Source: Anaerolinea thermolimosa (GTDB lineage: Bacteria; Chloroflexota; Anaerolineae; Anaerolineales; Anaerolineaceae). Taken from it: a stretch of 64,000 nt of DNA. Where the stretch lies: assembly GCF_001050195.2 (NCBI RefSeq), contig NZ_DF967966.1, positions 367,282 to 431,281 on the forward strand, read 5' to 3'. The position numbers and the translations under genes are program-made. Shown here piece by piece: positions 63,053 through 64,000 of this stretch (position 1 is its first letter; every line of letters starts with the position of its first letter). A model generated the notes under the pieces. The model was not told the origin of the DNA. It made no database searches and saw nothing but the letters and a program-made list of their open reading frames with translations.

Positions 63053-64000
63053 AAAGTTTTCGAAGGCAAGCTCTCTGGCTCTCGTGCTTCCTTCTTGGGA
63101 TCATCGGCGCCGTATTCGCGCCGGTGCAGGCCCAGAGCGGTGGAGGGTATGCCCTGCGATTTTATGGGAACGGCGTTGCAGGAATCGACCGGGTGGAAAT
63201 ATCCATCGACAACCCACCCGTTCCGGCTGATATCGGTGCGACCGACTTCACCCTGGAGTGGTGGATGAAGGCCCTCCTTGCCGAGAACCCTTCCACCAGC
63301 GTTTCGTGCGGATCTGATGCCGGTTGGATTACCGGGAACATCCTCTTCGACCGCGATATCTTTGGGAGTGGAGATTATGGGGACTTCGGAGTTTCCATCT
63401 CATCGGGGCGAGTGGTGTTTGGCGTCAGCCAGGGACAAAGCGGTAACACCCTCTGCGGCACGCGCACTGTGGCCGATGGCACGTGGCACCACGTGGCGGT
63501 GACGCGCAGCCGGGCGAACGGCACACTGCGCATCTTTGTGGATGGTGTGCTGGATGCCGAAGGCCCCGGACCGACAGGAGATGTGAGCTACCGGGACGGA
63601 CGAACAGGCACAAGCTCGAAAGACCCCTACCTGGTGATCGGGGCGGAGAAGCACGATTATGACCGCACACAGTACCCCTCGTATTCGGGATGGGTGGATG
63701 AAGTGCGCCTTTCGACGGTGATTCGATATACGGGTAACTTCAGCCGTCCGGTGGCACCCTTTACGCCAGATGAAAACACAGCGGCGCTGTATCACTTTGA
63801 TGAAGGCCCAGCCGGACCCTGCCTGGGAGTGGTGACCGATAGTTCAGGGGCAGCTGGCGGGCCGAGCAACGGGCAGTGTCGCAACGGGGGCACACCGGCC
63901 GGGCCGGTGTATGTGAGCGATCAGCCCTTCACAGGGGGGCAGAGTACATCCACCCCAACCCGTACATCCACCCCCACCCACACGGCTACTTTTACCCCCA
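63049..64000 (+). CDS. Secreted LamG/concanavalin-like protein, cut by the window edge
   Basis: ATG 63049 overlaps the ligase stop. The frame stays open to the end of the window (at least 317 residues). A signal peptide (RRQALWLSCFLLGIIGAVFAP, cleavage near VQA) is followed by a LamG-like domain: FTLEWWMKALL, GTWHHVAVTRSRANGTLRIFVDGVLDAEG, WVDEVRLSTVIRYTGNF and TAALYHFDEG. A Thr/Pro linker begins near residue 300, as in the 1328-residue protein upstream. More domains are expected beyond the edge. Likely a surface or matrix glycan-binding protein. Confidence 0.85.
   Translation, partial: MKSFRRQALWLSCFLLGIIGAVFAPVQAQSGGGYALRFYGNGVAGIDRVEISIDNPPVPADIGATDFTLEWWMKALLAENPSTSVSCGSDAGWITGNILFDRDIFGSGDYGDFGVSISSGRVVFGVSQGQSGNTLCGTRTVADGTWHHVAVTRSRANGTLRIFVDGVLDAEGPGPTGDVSYRDGRTGTSSKDPYLVIGAEKHDYDRTQYPSYSGWVDEVRLSTVIRYTGNFSRPVAPFTPDENTAALYHFDEGPAGPCLGVVTDSSGAAGGPSNGQCRNGGTPAGPVYVSDQPFTGGQSTSTPTRTSTPTHTATFTP

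Overview
The window looks like chromosomal DNA of a Chloroflexota bacterium, probably class Anaerolineae (an inference). The grounds are moderately high GC, secreted proteins with long Thr/Pro/Ser linkers joining lectin-like domains, a surface protein ending in a hydrophobic FLPLI-type tail, and the overall gene style. No rRNA, tRNA, IS element or prophage was recognised.

Layout. (1) 1-988: two small leftward genes (a CxxC acidic protein and a two-helix membrane protein) with an extended -10 promoter. (2) 989-6945: a CRISPR array of 82 repeats of 37 bp with 81 spacers. From the repeat end (crRNA handle ACTGAAAT) and the position of the cas genes it is judged to be transcribed leftward from a leader at about 6946-7000. 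(3) 7105-24063: one long leftward CRISPR-Cas operon. In transcription order it encodes a CARF-like protein with a LuxR-type HTH, a complete Cmr (III-B) complex with a short HD-less Cas10, a Card1/Can2-type CARF nuclease, Csx15, and then a complete type I-B set (cas8-cas7-cas5-cas3-cas6-cas1-cas2-cas4). A single cas6 and a single adaptation module appear to serve both interference machines. (4) 24208-32936: a phosphate regulon (phoU, pstB, pstA, pstC, pstS, phoR, phoB) plus a glycosyltransferase gene overlapping phoB. Pho-box-like direct repeats lie upstream of pstS and of the glycosyltransferase-phoB-phoR operon. (5) 32937-33799: a divergent intergenic region. A strong rightward promoter opens on a run of perfect hairpins, a candidate structured RNA that I could not assign to a known class. 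(6) 33800-64000: a rightward cell-surface polysaccharide cluster. It holds glycosyltransferases, a B12-type radical SAM enzyme, the enzymes for a 2,3-diamino-2,3-dideoxy sugar nucleotide, a Wzx-type flippase, an O-antigen-ligase-like protein, a GT39-like membrane transferase, an acyl carrier/SDR/ANL-ligase trio, and three large secreted proteins. One of these is split by a frameshift at a seven-G tract and another runs off the right edge.

How the parts work together. The array would supply crRNAs to a DNA-targeting I-B Cascade with Cas3 and to a Cmr complex. The Cas10 has a GGDD cyclase motif but no HD nuclease, so Cmr-based defence should depend on cyclic oligoadenylate signalling to Card1, with Csx15 as a possible signal sink and the CARF-HTH protein as a possible transcriptional sensor. 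Several spacer pairs encode the same peptide with different codons, which indicates repeated encounters with diverged relatives of the same viruses. The Pho system and the polysaccharide cluster sit back to back and share a regulatory intergenic region.
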